This document shows, piece by piece, positions 36,520 through 47,378 of a DNA stretch of 64,000 bases. A program made the position numbers and the translations under genes. The stretch is from Gonium pectorale (Eukaryota > Chlorophyta > Chlorophyceae > Chlamydomonadales > Volvocaceae). Every line of letters starts with the position of its first letter. Position 1 is the stretch's first letter. Under the pieces are notes generated by a model that saw nothing but the letters and a program-made list of their open reading frames with translations, did not search any database and was not told the origin of the DNA. The stretch spans positions 221,260-285,259 of the forward strand of contig LSYV01000030.1 in the NCBI GenBank assembly GCA_001584585.1. The letters are read 5' to 3'.

Positions 36520-39500
36520 CTACTGGGATCCGAGCAAACCCAGCCGCCGCAGCAGCTCGAGCTTAGCGGCGCTGTCTGGAGCATGAGTCTGGGAGGGCAT
36601 AGCTAGCAGGGAGTCACCGCCGCCGGCAGTCTGCTGCACGGCCGGCTGCAGGGCAGTACTGGCCAGGAGCGCGCGCAGCAACGAGCCGGTGCCGCCGTCA
36701 CCACCACCACCACCACCACCACCACCACCATGCGGCAGAGCGGAGCGTACGTCAGCCAGCGCTTGAGTGACTGAAATGTGCACCTTAGGCACAGGCGGGG
36801 GATCCCGCTGGAACCCGCCGGCGCTGGGCGGTGCCTCCACCGTTCCCGCTGCTGACGCCGCCGGTCCTGGAGGCCGCGCGGCACCAAGGCACTGCAGGAG
36901 AGCCAGCAGCGACGACTGGGGCGGCGACGGAAGCAGCGCGGTTAAGAGCGGAGCCGCAGCTGCAGCGCTCGGCATGGCCTCCGACTGCAGCGCCTGGGCG
37001 GCAGGCGGCTGCGCAACGCGCTGCAGAGCGCCCGTCGAGCCCCAGTGCTGGGGCGGTAACGGCGGGGGCGGCGCACGGAGGGGTCCCGTGCTCTGCCGGA
37101 TAAATGCCTGAGCTGCCGGGACGGCTCCAAGGAAAAGGCTTTGCTGCTGGAGCTGCTGCTGCAGCAGGTCTGAGGCATCGCCGCTTTGGGACCTTAAGAC
37201 GTTCGTGTTGGCTGTAAATGGGAGCCGCTGGAGCGGCGACGTGGGCAGGGGCTGGTCCGGGGGCAGCAGCCGCCGGACATGCTCCTGCGGCAGCTGCGTC
37301 GTGCCGACGACGCCCGAGCTGATCGCAGTGCCGGCTGTCGCAGCCATTCGCCCGTCCAAGCCAGGCAGTGCAGGATGTGTGACCGGCACGCATGCAGAAG
37401 GAAGTGCCCTCGCGGGGAACTCTACCGATGGTGGCAAGCAACCGCGGTGCCCAGCTGCCTCCGACAGGCCGGCCTCTTCGGCCTCGGAGGCTGCACGCAG
37501 TGCCGCCTCCACAGCGCCGCCGCCACCGCCGTTGCTACCGGCCCGCAACCACTGCACAAGCTCTGCAATGCGCGAGGGTGGGAGCGCAGCAGGGCCGCTG
37601 CTGTCACCAGGCAGGGGCATGACAGCCGCCGTCGGGTGGGGCGGTGCCTGCGCGTACGCTCCACCGCCGCTCCCGCTCCGAGCTGCTACCGACTGCAGCG
37701 CGTGCGCCGCCCCGTGTTCGGGGTTGCCGGTGCTGGGAGAGGCGCCCAGGCCCCAATCACAGGGGACTGCCGTGTGCTGCCGATGTGGGCGTGGGGAGAC
37801 ACAGACGGGCTGTTGCGGTAGGTCGCCGCCGTCCGCAGCTTCGAGCAGAGCGCAGGGACCCGCTTGTTCCGGCGCCGCCAGGCGCTTCGCCTCCCGGGCC
37901 GCCACTCGACCCATAAAGTCCGCGAGGAGGCCCTGCAGAGCCGGCGCCCGCTGCTGCTGCTCTCGCTGCAGCCCGCTCACCGACCACACGGCAGCTCTTG
38001 CACCACTGGCCGCCTCTGCCTCCGCCGGGGCGTGCCGTGCAGCACTCGCCTCTGCCGGTGCTACCGGCGTCGCAGGGGCGGGCGCGGCCTCCGCACCGCT
38101 CGTAATGGGCAGGGGACCGCCGCCGGCCGCCAAGGGCGCTTCATGTGCCGCGCCGGCGGACGCCTCCACGGGCCGCAGCTGCACGCCCTGCTGGTTCGCT
38201 GCGGCGTCCAGCTCAGCCAGCAGCAGCGCGGCCACGTCTGCCAGACCCCGGCCGCCGCTGCTGCTGACGGCGGAGCGAAACGCACCGACCAGCGTCTTGA
38301 GAGCATCCTGGCGCCCCTCCTCGCCCTCGGCCTTGGGATGAGGCGGAGGCAGAGGTCTGCCGGCGCCGCCGTTGCTGGCAGCGAGGAGAGGAGCGGCTGC
38401 GAGGGATCCCACGCGAACGAGAGCTCGCGGCGACCGCTGCGCCTCGGTCTCGGTGCCGGCGCAGCCCCCCGAAGCGACCGGCACCGCGGACGACACCGAG
38501 ACGAAGCGCGAGCCCACCGGAACAGCGCTCGCTCGCCCCAGGAGCGAAGCCTCGCAAAGGCCCGCTGCAGGCGCCGCACCGGGCATGCGCGGGTACGAGC
38601 CGGTACCGAAGGGGCTGAGTCCGCCTCCGGCACTGCCACCACTTCCCCTGCTCCCGATGCTACCCCCGGACTGACTGGGAAGGGACTCGATGGTGGGCAA
38701 CGGCAGAGGAGAGCGCGCCTCCTCGCCCCAGGATGAGGAAAGGCTGCCGGCGCGCGCGACACCGCCGGGGCGCTGATCAGGCACAGCCACGGTAGGGCCT
38801 GACATGAGGTCTGCGGCGCCACCGCCGCTGTCGCCTGGGGCGCCGGGAAGAGACAGTAGCGGGTGACTGGGCAGGTGCCATGCGACGAGGGTCTGCGTCG
38901 GGACAACAGAGGAGGGCGAGAGGGAACGTTCGTCAGATAATGGGGAGCATGGGTGGGCGGTCTGTGACTGGGACGACGGCACAGCGCATGAGAGGGGAGG
39001 TCATGTCTTGCAGAAGATAGGAAAAGCAGTGTCGCCTCCTGGCAAGGCAAAGCGCTGCGGGCCCGCCTCGTGCCGCGCCCCACATCGTGCGTTGGCGGCA
39101 CAGACATGCGACCAGAGGACGCGGACGTTGAGGCAGGCAGGCAGGCAACCTGTGGGACGCACCTGTAGGCCATCAGCGTCGGCGGCCAGGCAGTTCACGG
39201 GCAGCGGCGGGAGTGGGCCCAGCGGCAGGTGCGCCAGCGGGAGGGCGAAGGGCGACAGTTCCCGGGTGCGCTTGGAGGGCGGCCCGCGGAGAGGCAGCAC
39301 GCCGCTGGCCTCCTGCGCGGGGCGCGGTGGGTAAGGAGGCGGGCACATGGCTCAGCTGCTCCGGATGCGGCGACGCGCGCCATGGGCAACTGGTCGCAAC
39401 TGGGCGGACTGTTATCGGAGACCCGGGATACCTGGAGTCCTGGACCCACACCTCTACACACGAGCTGCGGGCATGCAGTATGCGCGGCCTACAAAGAGGC

Positions 39501-40897
39501 GACCAGGAACGCAGGAAGTCCAGGTTAACCAGCGCACCACTCTCAACCTGACCGCAAGGCGTGTACGCGTATATGCGTGAGCGGGTGTGGAGGAGCCTTG
39601 TGCCCTGAGCCCAACGGTGCGCACGCAGCAAAGGCTCCCGAGCTCCGTGCCCACTCAGCAGTCCACCGAAGCCTCACCAGCTCCCAGTCCTCGTCGTCGT
39701 CGCAGTCATCCTCGCCGTACAAGCCGTACAGGCCGCTGTGAGAGCGCTTCCCGGCAATGCTCGCACCGCTGTACGGCGCTACCCGGCGAGCCTGCAGCCG
39801 CAACGCCGCGCGACGGGCGTGCTCGCTGAGGCGGCGGCGCTTGTCGCTGCGAGCCTGCCGCGTGCGTTCCAGTTTGTCGTTGCAGGTCCTGGGCAAGAGC
39901 GTATGGATGAGCATGGCCATGGGAAAACGGGTGAACTCCAAAGGAAGAGGCGTAGGGTATGTAGACGGGTGGGCACAGCTAGCGGGACCGACTGTTGGGT
40001 GGATTGTGTAGTCCTGCCAGACGATGCGAGGAGGGTATGTGCGCCGGGTGCGTGCACACTAGGACAGCGGCACCGGTCGTGGAGCACGCTCCCAGCGTCC
40101 CACTCAAGCGAACAGTAACCATGCCCCGTCCCATGCCGCCCGCCTCCTGCGATTCGAAGCATCTCCCCTACTTTCGACGAAAGACCAACGCAGGGCCCTC
40201 CCTCACCTGCGGCTGCCTTCGAACAGCGATATGTCTTCAAACTTCGAGCACTGTAGGGAGAATTAGGAAGCGTTCAGGTAATATCAATGGGTGGCGGTGT
40301 GCTTGCGTTATCCCCGCCTGGTCGGTGCCAGGCTTTGAGGCTGACCCGCAAGCCCGCTGTGCCTGTCTGCCCACGGTACCTGGTCGCAGAATCGCACGCT
40401 CCGACCGTCCATCTCGAGCACCGGAGCCTTGAGATGCCGCTCGCAAACCCGGTAGCGCTGAAAGTATTTCTTCGCGACCGTCAAGTCCTCGCCGCAGCCA
40501 TCGACCTGCATCGGAGGACCCGTCCGTTTCATCGAGCAAACGAAGGCCCCTAGATTTCTCTCTGATGCAGCATTAAGCACGCAGAGATCGTGCAGGGTTG
40601 CCGATGCGTGCAATCGGTTTCCACCTAATCCCGGGCCCACGAGGTGATTGCAAGCAAGAGTCGACCTCTGAAGCTACAGATGAACAGCTAGCATACGTTC
40701 AGGCCATCGAAGCAGTTGGCATCACGACCTAACTTCATCCACACCTGACAGCGCAGAGGTTTCTTGAAGCCGTCCTTTCCCCTGCGACCGACTTCATCAT
40801 CATCATTTGATACTGGCGTGGGCTCACGGAGCCTGCCCCTGCCGGTGGCCGAAGTGTCCCTGTTGTTAGGGGGCGCATCCTGTGGCGCGACCTCCAT
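36520..40897 (-). CDS. SBP-box transcription factor with long low-complexity C-terminus
   Basis: Six exons join in phase: 40897-40745, 40505-40380, 40250-40207, 39888-39678, 39312-39163 and about 38967-36520, giving roughly 1,043 residues. The SBP (SQUAMOSA promoter-binding) domain spans about residues 50-130 and is assembled from four exons: RCQ, VDGCGEDLTVAKKYFQRYRV, CERH, VRFCDQ, CSKFEDISLFEGSRR, TCNDKLERTRQARSDKRRR. It binds GTAC-core DNA sites in this family. First-finger ligands (Cys, Cys, Cys, His) are present; in the second finger the usual His is Glu (CSKFE). The basic run RQARSDKRRR is the family nuclear-localisation signal. An acidic patch (EDDCDDDEDWEL) follows. The last exon encodes 815 residues rich in Pro, Gly, Ala and Ser with an 11-Gly run, and I see no further domain. 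The start ATG at 40897 is the simplest choice. No ankyrin repeats like those of CRR1 are visible. Confidence 0.82.
36699..36731 (+). repeat. CAC trinucleotide repeat encoding a poly-Gly run
   Basis: About ten CAC/ACC units on the plus strand encode an 11-glycine run (PHGGGG...GDGG) near the C-terminus of the SBP-box protein on the minus strand. Copy number is probably variable. Confidence 0.85.
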
Positions 40898-41616
40898 CCG
40901 AGCTCGTCCGCGATGCTTTTAGAGGGTATGTGATCGCTGTGTCCGTAGTCAGGGTCCTCAGAAGGCGTCAAAAGCCGTGCGGTATCCGTGGACTAAACCT
41001 GCACGGCTGACCTCAATAAGCCTCGTGCGTCCCACCGTTGACCAAGGTGACCAATGCAAATTAAACGCGTACCAATTGACAGGCCATGCCAAGATGGGTG
41101 GAGGAAAGCAGAAGTATGGGCCCTTCTCCCTGCACGTATGTAAGTCTCCTGTATGAAAGGGTCGCTTCGAAAACAATAAGGCTCAAACACAGTTGTTGTT
41201 TGCTTACCACGTTGTTCTGTACCACGACTACTCCTGCCACTTCGGCTGAAGTATTTCCTTAACTAAGCTGATACGCGCCGAAGTATAGGCCGGGCGCACA
41301 AGGCCGCTGCAGGCGTACATCACGACAACGTTGACTTTTTGCTGTGAGGCTTCTGCCTTTAGGGGCCCATAATATGTGGCTCCAAATGGTAATCATTAAT
41401 ACGTTAATATGCTTGCCATGTCAAACACGGCCTGGCAAAGTGTGTACACTTTTTTCTCGGTGTCTCCGCACTTCGTGGCCTCGCTTCAGGAGAAAGTGAC
41501 AAGATACAGATACCAAAGTTTTACAATAAAGGTTTAGGTCCCTGCCTGGTAGGAGGTGGGCTTACCCTGCGTGCCAAGCCGAAACAACCGGTAATGGCTC
41601 GCTCGGCGAAGATACT
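40898..41616. other. Upstream region of the SBP-box gene and 3' flank of the next gene
   Basis: It should contain the promoter of the SBP-box gene and, at its right end, the 3' UTR of the partial gene at 41617-42167. No coding exon is supported. The stretch 41180-41560 is noticeably A/T-richer than its surroundings. Confidence 0.45.
41521..41525 (-). terminator. TGTAA polyadenylation signal (minus strand)
   Basis: TTACA on the plus strand is TGTAA on the minus strand. It lies 92 bases past the stop of the partial gene ending at 41617, and supports a real transcript 3' end there. Confidence 0.5.
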
Positions 41617-42167
41617 TTATACCAGTTTTGCTTCAAGCGGCGCAATGGTGCGCATAGCAACACGGCCGCCCACTACGTCCCAAACCCCTTGGCACCCTGG
41701 CAGCAGCTGGAACTCATACCGGTACCGCAGTATCAGCTTCAAGACGAAGCGATGCACCACAAAGAACATAAGCGGCTGATTGGTTGGGAGCAAGGGAACG
41801 GGAGCCCAGCTGCCCACGGTGTTTTCGTGGGTGTTTTCACGTTCCCGCCCTGAAGTAAGCCCCGTGCTTGTTATGTTCTTCCGGAACCAACCCGCAAGCC
41901 CATCATAAATCCTACTGATCAGCCTTAGCAGCAAGTCCTTTGCTTCCTCTGCCGTCTGCGTACACGCACGTAGGCATCCCATGGCATGACCGCCAACCGC
42001 ACGAAGCTCACGGCCCGGAGGGTGCCAGCAGCTAGCAGGCGTCACGCAAGCGGGTTGATGGCAACGCAAGCGGGTTGATGGCAGCGTCAGGCAGCTGTCC
42101 TCCCACGATGCTATCCCTTGCAGTGCCAGCTGCGCGTGTCAGGTGCTCCGCTACACCATCCGCACTG
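41617..42167 (-). CDS. Unidentified protein, 3' part; 5' side lost in an assembly gap
   Basis: I do not recognise this gene. The clearest exon is 41955-41617 on the minus strand, 112 residues plus stop TAA. It starts after a good acceptor (GTGTACGCAG) and reads TAEEAKDLLLRLISRIYDGL, then a polar stretch, then LLPTNQPLMFFVVHRFVLKL and ends MRTIAPLEAKLV. The amphipathic and hydrophobic make-up looks like real protein rather than random frame. A second open stretch further upstream (42167-42036, including GVAEHLTRAAGTARDSIVGG) may be an earlier exon but carries a 20-base tandem duplication and reaches the N gap. The TGTAA motif 92 bases downstream supports expression in this orientation. Confidence 0.4.
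42044..42083 (+). repeat. 20-base tandem duplication
   Basis: The unit ACGCAAGCGGGTTGATGGCA occurs twice back to back (42044-42063 and 42064-42083), beside the assembly gap and inside the possible upstream exon of the partial gene. It may be real or an assembly artefact of the gap edge. Confidence 0.8.
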
Positions 42168-42187
42168 NNNNNNNNNNNNNNNNNNNN
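42168..42187. other. Assembly gap, 20 N
   Basis: Twenty undetermined bases. The fixed-looking size suggests a placeholder of unknown true length. The gap interrupts the 5' side of the partial gene at 41617-42167 and sits 98 bases from the end of the decayed family copy. Confidence 0.99.
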
Positions 42188-43215
42188 AAAAAAATACCGA
42201 GGATGGCCAGGAGCGGTAAGAGCTAAGAGGTGAAGCGAATGCGAGGGAGGGAGGATGCCAACGTGCGACCGGTTGCTCGCCCGCCTCAGATCTCCCTCAG
42301 CCATGCAAGCTCCGCCTCGCTGCAGCCCTCGCCCTCGATTCGCTCCAGGGCCAGGAGCTTGAAGCCGGCCCAAGCCTCCGCCAGCAGGTCACCGCCGCTG
42401 TCGCTGCCAACCCACGAGTTGCACTGGACGCGGCCGCAGGCGGCATGAGGTGGTCACATCCGCATCCGCGAGATCCAAGTTTCAGTGCCGCTGCCGCAGG
42501 CGTGCCCATCGGCGGCGGCTTGTGCGGCGGCAGCGTCAGGCCCGCCAGCCACGCCGCAAACACGCACGACGCCTGGGTGAGGCGGATGCGCGGTTGCTGC
42601 CCGCCGCGGGTGCCTGAGGCAGGGGGGAGGTCAGCTGCTCGGCCGGAAGGGGGCCCAGCACCCGGGAGACCAGAGCGCGCAGCTCGGCGGGGCTGCGCTT
42701 GGTCTTGGCCCAGCTGAGCTCCTTGAAACGATGGATGTACCGTAACCGGTACCCTTGGCCTCCGGAGCCAGGAAGCCCGGCCGAGAGAACAGGAAAATGT
42801 GTACCAGGCAGGCCTGCGGTGCCCCGGGCCCCCGGCCCTGCGGATGGCAAAAGGAAGCAGCAGGTCGCACCAACGCGTATGCGCCCGCTGCTGCACAATG
42901 TGAGAAGCGGCCCGTCGGCAGCAGGAGAGGACAGAGGAGAGAGCGATGAAGTCCCCCTCACCCACCGGGCCCAGGTGGATGCCCCGGTCCGGTCAAACCA
43001 GGCGTCCGCGCATACGTGGGGTGCAGCGGTGCCGAGGGGGCCGACGGCACTTGCCTGCTGTCCCGACAGGAGGACCGGAGCAACGCGGGGTGCACACATC
43101 ACAGCTAAGGGCCCGCCGACCTGTGCCCCATCCATTGCCTCCCAAGTCTCAACCAGTTCTCACAGGATCGGCCGGGAGGAAGAGCCACACCGCACTGCAC
43201 CGCGCTGCCGCACGC

Positions 43216-43303
43216 AGGCCCAGGCCCAGGCCCAGGCCCAGGCCCAGGCCCAGGCCCAGGCCCAGGCCCAGGCCCAGGCCCAGGCCCAGGCCCAGGCCCA
43301 GGC
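43216..43303 (+). repeat. CAGGCC hexanucleotide tandem repeat
   Basis: About 14-15 near-perfect CAGGCC units lie between modules B and D of the decayed copy. They create long artificial Ala-Gln and Gly-Pro frames on the two strands that are not genes. Confidence 0.95.
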
Positions 43304-43714
43304 ACGCACGCTACCACGTCCCGCAAGGTGCCCCTTCGTTGCAACCTACGAACCACATCTCCGAGCGCACCTGCTCGTCCAGCCGTGCCATTCGCACCCC
43401 GTTGCCGCGCCGCAGGCGTGCGGCATGGAGCTCTGTCTTGGACGAGCCGTCCCCAACTGGGGCGGCATAGCTGGCGCTGTAGTTACGGTGGTACCTGAGG
43501 GAGCGGCCACATCGGCGAAAGGGAGGGGCCGCAGGGGGTCTCGGGACCCGTACGCACCAGGAGGTTATGAGTGTTGGGGACGGGTCAAGCAGCTGGGCGA
43601 TGAGGAGAGGGTTGGAGTGGCGGTGGACGGCGCCGCGCCCCCTGGCCTGCAATGAGGCGCTCCTCGCGATGTGCAATGTGGGCGCAACCCCATGCCTTGC
43701 ATGTTGCACGTGCC

Positions 43715-43720
<6 letters not shown>

Positions 43721-43744
<24 letters not shown>
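43721..43744 (+). repeat. TGGC tetranucleotide repeat, 6 units
   Basis: Six perfect TGGC units lie in the region between modules A and B of the decayed family copy. Confidence 0.9.
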
Positions 43745-43745
<1 letters not shown>

Positions 43746-43992
43746 TGGAGGCGACCCACTTGGTTTTCTTTCTTTTTTTGCTGTGCGGTGGCAGGCTGAT
43801 TTCCCGCTTTTACCTGCGGATATGCATCGCATGGCTCTTATAGGCCACAGCAGCGCAAGTGCGTGGGCGGTCCTCGGAGATGGCGGCATCCAGAGCCAAA
43901 GGTCTGTGTGCCTCCACGATGGCTGCTGTCAGCTTCCGGACCGCGGCGTCGCTGCTGCCGGGGTTAGGCACTGGCAAGGATGCGGTGTGCAC

Positions 43993-44896
43993 CCTCCGCG
44001 CTCACTCCCTGCGGCGCCACGTCAGCCGAGTGCTGAGTGTGTGCGTGCCGTGCGTATGAGCGCATGCGGCGGAGGCAGGAACGCGGCGCACCGGAACTGC
44101 TTGCAGCTTCACTCCGGCTCGCTCGCGCAGAGGAACGGATGCGGCCAATGCAGCCGCCAGAATTAGGGGGAGCAGGAGCAGCCGACATTGTGAGGGCCCC
44201 ACAAGGCCCTACCGGTGAGGCATCCGTGCATATGATCGTCATCCCACGGCATCCAACGGCTCGTCATGCCACTCATACTCGGCGGCCAACTGCTCGAATG
44301 AAAAGCCCGCCTCTCGCTGGTGGGGCCAAAGAAGAACACACATGAAGAGAGTCCAATTGCAGAGGAGCGGAACATTGAAAGGCGCCGCCAAAGGGCGAGC
44401 AACCGAATAATCTTACATAATGCATAAACAGCATAGCGTTGTTACTTTCAGAGACAACATTAGACGTACGGGAAGACCGCCCCGCTGCTTTCAGCGTCTG
44501 AACGGCGCCAAACATAGCCAATCATGTCATACTTGAGACCTATCTGCTGGCCGTTCCCAGTCCCCTCTAACTCTCCCAGCCGTCAGCGCAACTACGCAGG
44601 GGAACGGGGCAGCCAGGCCAGCCGGGCCCCAGCTCCCCCAGTCCTCCGGAGCCCTGCATGCCCCGTCTCCATGCCTGGTGTGAGCTCCTCAGCCATCGGA
44701 TCTTTGCCCCCACCTAACATATGATCATGTCCTTAGCTGTCGGCATGAAGCTCTAGGTGGTATGTTTCCTTCACCAAGGCTTACCCTGTCCCACTGCACC
44801 GCTGGTCCCGCAATGGATGATGCATTCCAGCACAAACCAAGATACATGTGCGCATGCCACGTGAAACACAACAAACTCGGAGCGCCCACAGCCGCC
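43993..44896. other. Spacer between family copies 1 and 2
   Basis: No coding exon is supported. TTACA at 44413-44417 is TGTAA on the minus strand, 480 bases past the stop of copy 2, and could be its polyadenylation signal. Confidence 0.45.
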
Positions 44897-46483
44897 TCAG
44901 ACCTCCCTGAACCACGCACGCTCCGCCTCGCTGCAGCCCTCGCCCTCGACTCGCTCCAGGACCAGGAGCTCGAAGCAGGCCCAGGCCCCGACCAGGTCGC
45001 CGCCGCTGTCGCTGCCGACCCTTGGGTCGCTGAGGGCGGCGGCAGCAGCGGGGGACGGGGCGGCCGCCGGTGGCGAGGAAAAGAAGACGCCCCACAGCCG
45101 TGATGTCCAGGTGGTGAGGCTGTCCCTGTGGTGCGCGGCGGAAGCAGTGGGTACGGCCGCCGCAGCCGGCGGCGGCTGTGGCTGCGGCAGCGGCAGGCCC
45201 GCCAGCCACGCCGCGAACACGCGCGATGCCTGGGCGGAGACAGAGGCGCGGCTGCTGCCCGCCGGCGCCGGCGGCAGGAGGGAGGTCAGCTGCTCGGCCG
45301 GGAGGGGGCCCAGCACCCGGGAGGCCAGGGCGCGCAGCTCGGCGGGGCTGCGCTTGGTCTTGGTCCAGCTGATCTCGCCCATGCGCGGCATGTCGTCGCC
45401 GCCCTTGGCCTCCGAAGCCACAAAGCCCGGCCGGCAGAGCAGCGTAATGTGCGTCAGGCGCACGGTGGGCTGCTGGCTCTGCGGACGGTAGCCGGGCCTA
45501 CTCAGCGGCAGGAGCTTCGACCACATGGGAAAACATACACGAGAGACGAAACCGATGAAGCCCGAAGCCTCCTCGCTGTGCCCATGGACACTCACCAACA
45601 CCCAGACGGACGCCCGCGCGTGAGAGCAACATCCGGCGGCAGTATCAGACAGCACAAGTATGCGCTCTTCTCTTTCGCGCTCACCCCTTTCATGGAGCGC
45701 GCCTTTCCCTTCATCTAGTTAAGTCACGCCGGCAAAGGCACGGTCGCGCTCCATGCCTCACATGCATCGGTGAAACCCGTACGCCTCCAAACCGCAGACG
45801 GCCGTACACACCTGCTCGTCCAGCCCCAACAGTAAGGCGATGCCGCGCCGCAGGTGTACGGCATGCAACTCTAGCTTGGGTGAGCCGTTGACGTCGGGGA
45901 CCGTCATGCTGGCGACCTTGTTGGGGTGGTACCTGCGGGCCGGCAGGGTACCGGTAGATGGCGGGGGGTAATACGGAACGGGAAACGAGTCGCGTAGATG
46001 GCGGGGGGGTACCGGCAGATGACGGGGCGATGGGCGGGGCGATGGGCGGGCGGGCGGGCGGGCAGGGGCGCAGGCGCAGGGTGCCAGGCCAGGGCACGCA
46101 CGATGGCTGATCGGTCCGCGTGAGCGCACATGCAGCAGGACAGCAAGCCGGGGCGAGTGGCGGAGCCGTATGGCGGCGGCCACGCGTGCCCGCTGCGCGA
46201 CGTGGGCCGCCACCTGCCACCTGCCACCTGCCAGGCGGCCATGCTGCGCTCACCCCTGCGCTGCAGCATGCGCCGCTGTATGCCATCTCGCAAGGCGAGC
46301 GCCAGGCCACGAACGGCACGTGGCTCGTGGCCTCACCTCTGGGTCGACGGCTACGGGCGCGCACCTGTCAGCAGCGCGGCCCTCTGAAATGGCGGTGTCC
46401 ACGACAGCTGGGTTGTCGGTCCCCAGGATGACCGCTGTCAGGCGCCGAACTGCGGCTTCAATGCAGGGATCGGAGGCTGCCAT
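44897..46483 (-). CDS. Tandem-family protein, copy 2, function unknown
   Basis: Three exons join in phase: A 46483-46365, B 45932-45812, D about 45478-44897; about 273 residues. Exon A begins MAASDPCIEAAVRRL, just like MAA in copy 3, and ends with a split Arg codon completed by exon B (RYHPNKVASMTVPDVNGSPK ... LLLGLDEQ). Exon D carries VRLTHITLLCRPGFVASEAK, then SPAELRALASRVLGPLPAEQ, VFAAWLAGLPL, an Ala/Pro-rich linker and the conserved end VLERVEGEGCSEAERAWFRE followed by V and stop. I recognise no known domain, signal peptide or membrane segment. Conservation of three modules, splice phases and stop position across copies argues that this is a real gene. The D acceptor could also be six bases later (45472). 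Confidence 0.6.
45158..45440 (+). repeat. Near-identical block shared with family copy 3 (copy 2 side)
   Basis: By eye this block matches 47673-47955 with a single difference over about 280 bases (ATCTCG here, AGCTCG there), while flanking sequence, including the rest of exon D, differs clearly. It covers the first two thirds of exon D. Confidence 0.8.
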
Positions 46484-47378
46484 CGCCGCCCACTCGCCTT
46501 GCTGACTTCAGGCGTTGGAGGGGTAGGGATACCGTCGACACGCGAGGCAGTGGCACAAACCGGAGTGAGTATGGGTGCACAGGACTCCAGCAGGACTTGG
46601 GTTGTCGCAGGTCTCTCTACCCTTACAACTACCTCCGGCTGTGTACCAGCCGTAGAGGGCAGCTGTTCTTAAGAACACAATCTTCCCCAACACCCGTTCA
46701 AACAACCGTGGCCTTTCAAAATGGTATTTCGTACAGCTGGAAGTCCAACGTTCACTTTACACCCTTGGCTGGCCGGGCAAACGACATAAGACATGTGGCG
46801 ACAGACAATGGAATCAAGCAATCTAACAGACTCAATCGGAGGTAGAAGAGCAAAATGGCAGGAATAACCGGATAGGAGGTAAGCTTGTCCTAGGGACGAA
46901 GTAAGTGACAGGTAATGACAGGCGTAACCGGATCGTGCGGTAAGTTTGACATGTAAGCATTTGCTCCAGCCCTTGCCAATACAAAGCACACTGCCCTGCC
47001 GAGTGCAACAAATTGGGCGTAACCTGCGCCTCCCCAAAGCGCCAACCATTCATGTTCTGCGACATAAAGTCGCCAGCTGTTGGGTATAGGCCTCTCAAGC
47101 GAGTAAGATAGTCATGCCGGGGAGTATCACACACCACAAAGTGAAGGGATAATCAGGGTTAGAGTCTGGTTTCCGGTTTCGTGTCCACGTCTCTTGATAG
47201 GCCAGGGTCCCTTAACCCAGTTGAAAACCCTTAGGCCGCATGGCGTCTAAAGCCAAATACAAACCTATGCCGCTACATCAAAACCTACACCCCCCTAAGT
47301 GAACAGCTTGGCTGCCAACTCTGCGAAATCGTCATCTGAGGAGGCGGAGCTGATCGCAGACATCGCCGATCTGCCGCC
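46484..47378. other. Spacer between family copies 2 and 3
   Basis: No supported coding exon. TTACA at 46757-46761 and at 46623-46627 (TGTAA on the minus strand) may serve copy 3. The stretch 46660-47290 is lower in GC than the surrounding genes. Confidence 0.45.

Larger units (their letters stand above)
42286..43992 (-). pseudogene. Tandem-family copy 1, decayed
   Basis: This copy matches copies 2 and 3 module by module: exon A (AAVRKLTAAIVEA, 43965-43850), exon B (YHRNYSASYAAPVGDGSSK, 43494-43371) and exon D (SPAELRALVSRVLGPLPAEQ to EAELAWLREI, 42837-42286). It is broken in several ways: no ATG precedes module A, the exon A donor kept in the other copies (ACAG then GTGC) has become ACTTGC, and the D exon needs at least three frame changes (near 42765, 42600 and 42430) to follow the family alignment. 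Exon B alone is intact with good splice sites. It lies beside the N gap, so some breaks could be sequence error, but the lost start and donor argue for true decay. Confidence 0.6.

Noticed and set aside
37205..38341. 378-codon plus-strand frame
   Set aside because: Antisense to the 815-residue last exon of the SBP-box gene; Ala/Arg/Ser-rich shadow with no recognisable domain.
42699..43655. Plus-strand frame with repeated Ala-Gln
   Set aside because: The repeat comes from the CAGGCC hexamer tract; no start or splice support, and it crosses the decayed family copy on the other strand.
44205..44310. Minus-strand text reading FEQLAAEYEWHDEPLDAVG before a stop
   Set aside because: Looks protein-like, but there is no acceptor in phase or recognisable upstream exon, so it is not called.
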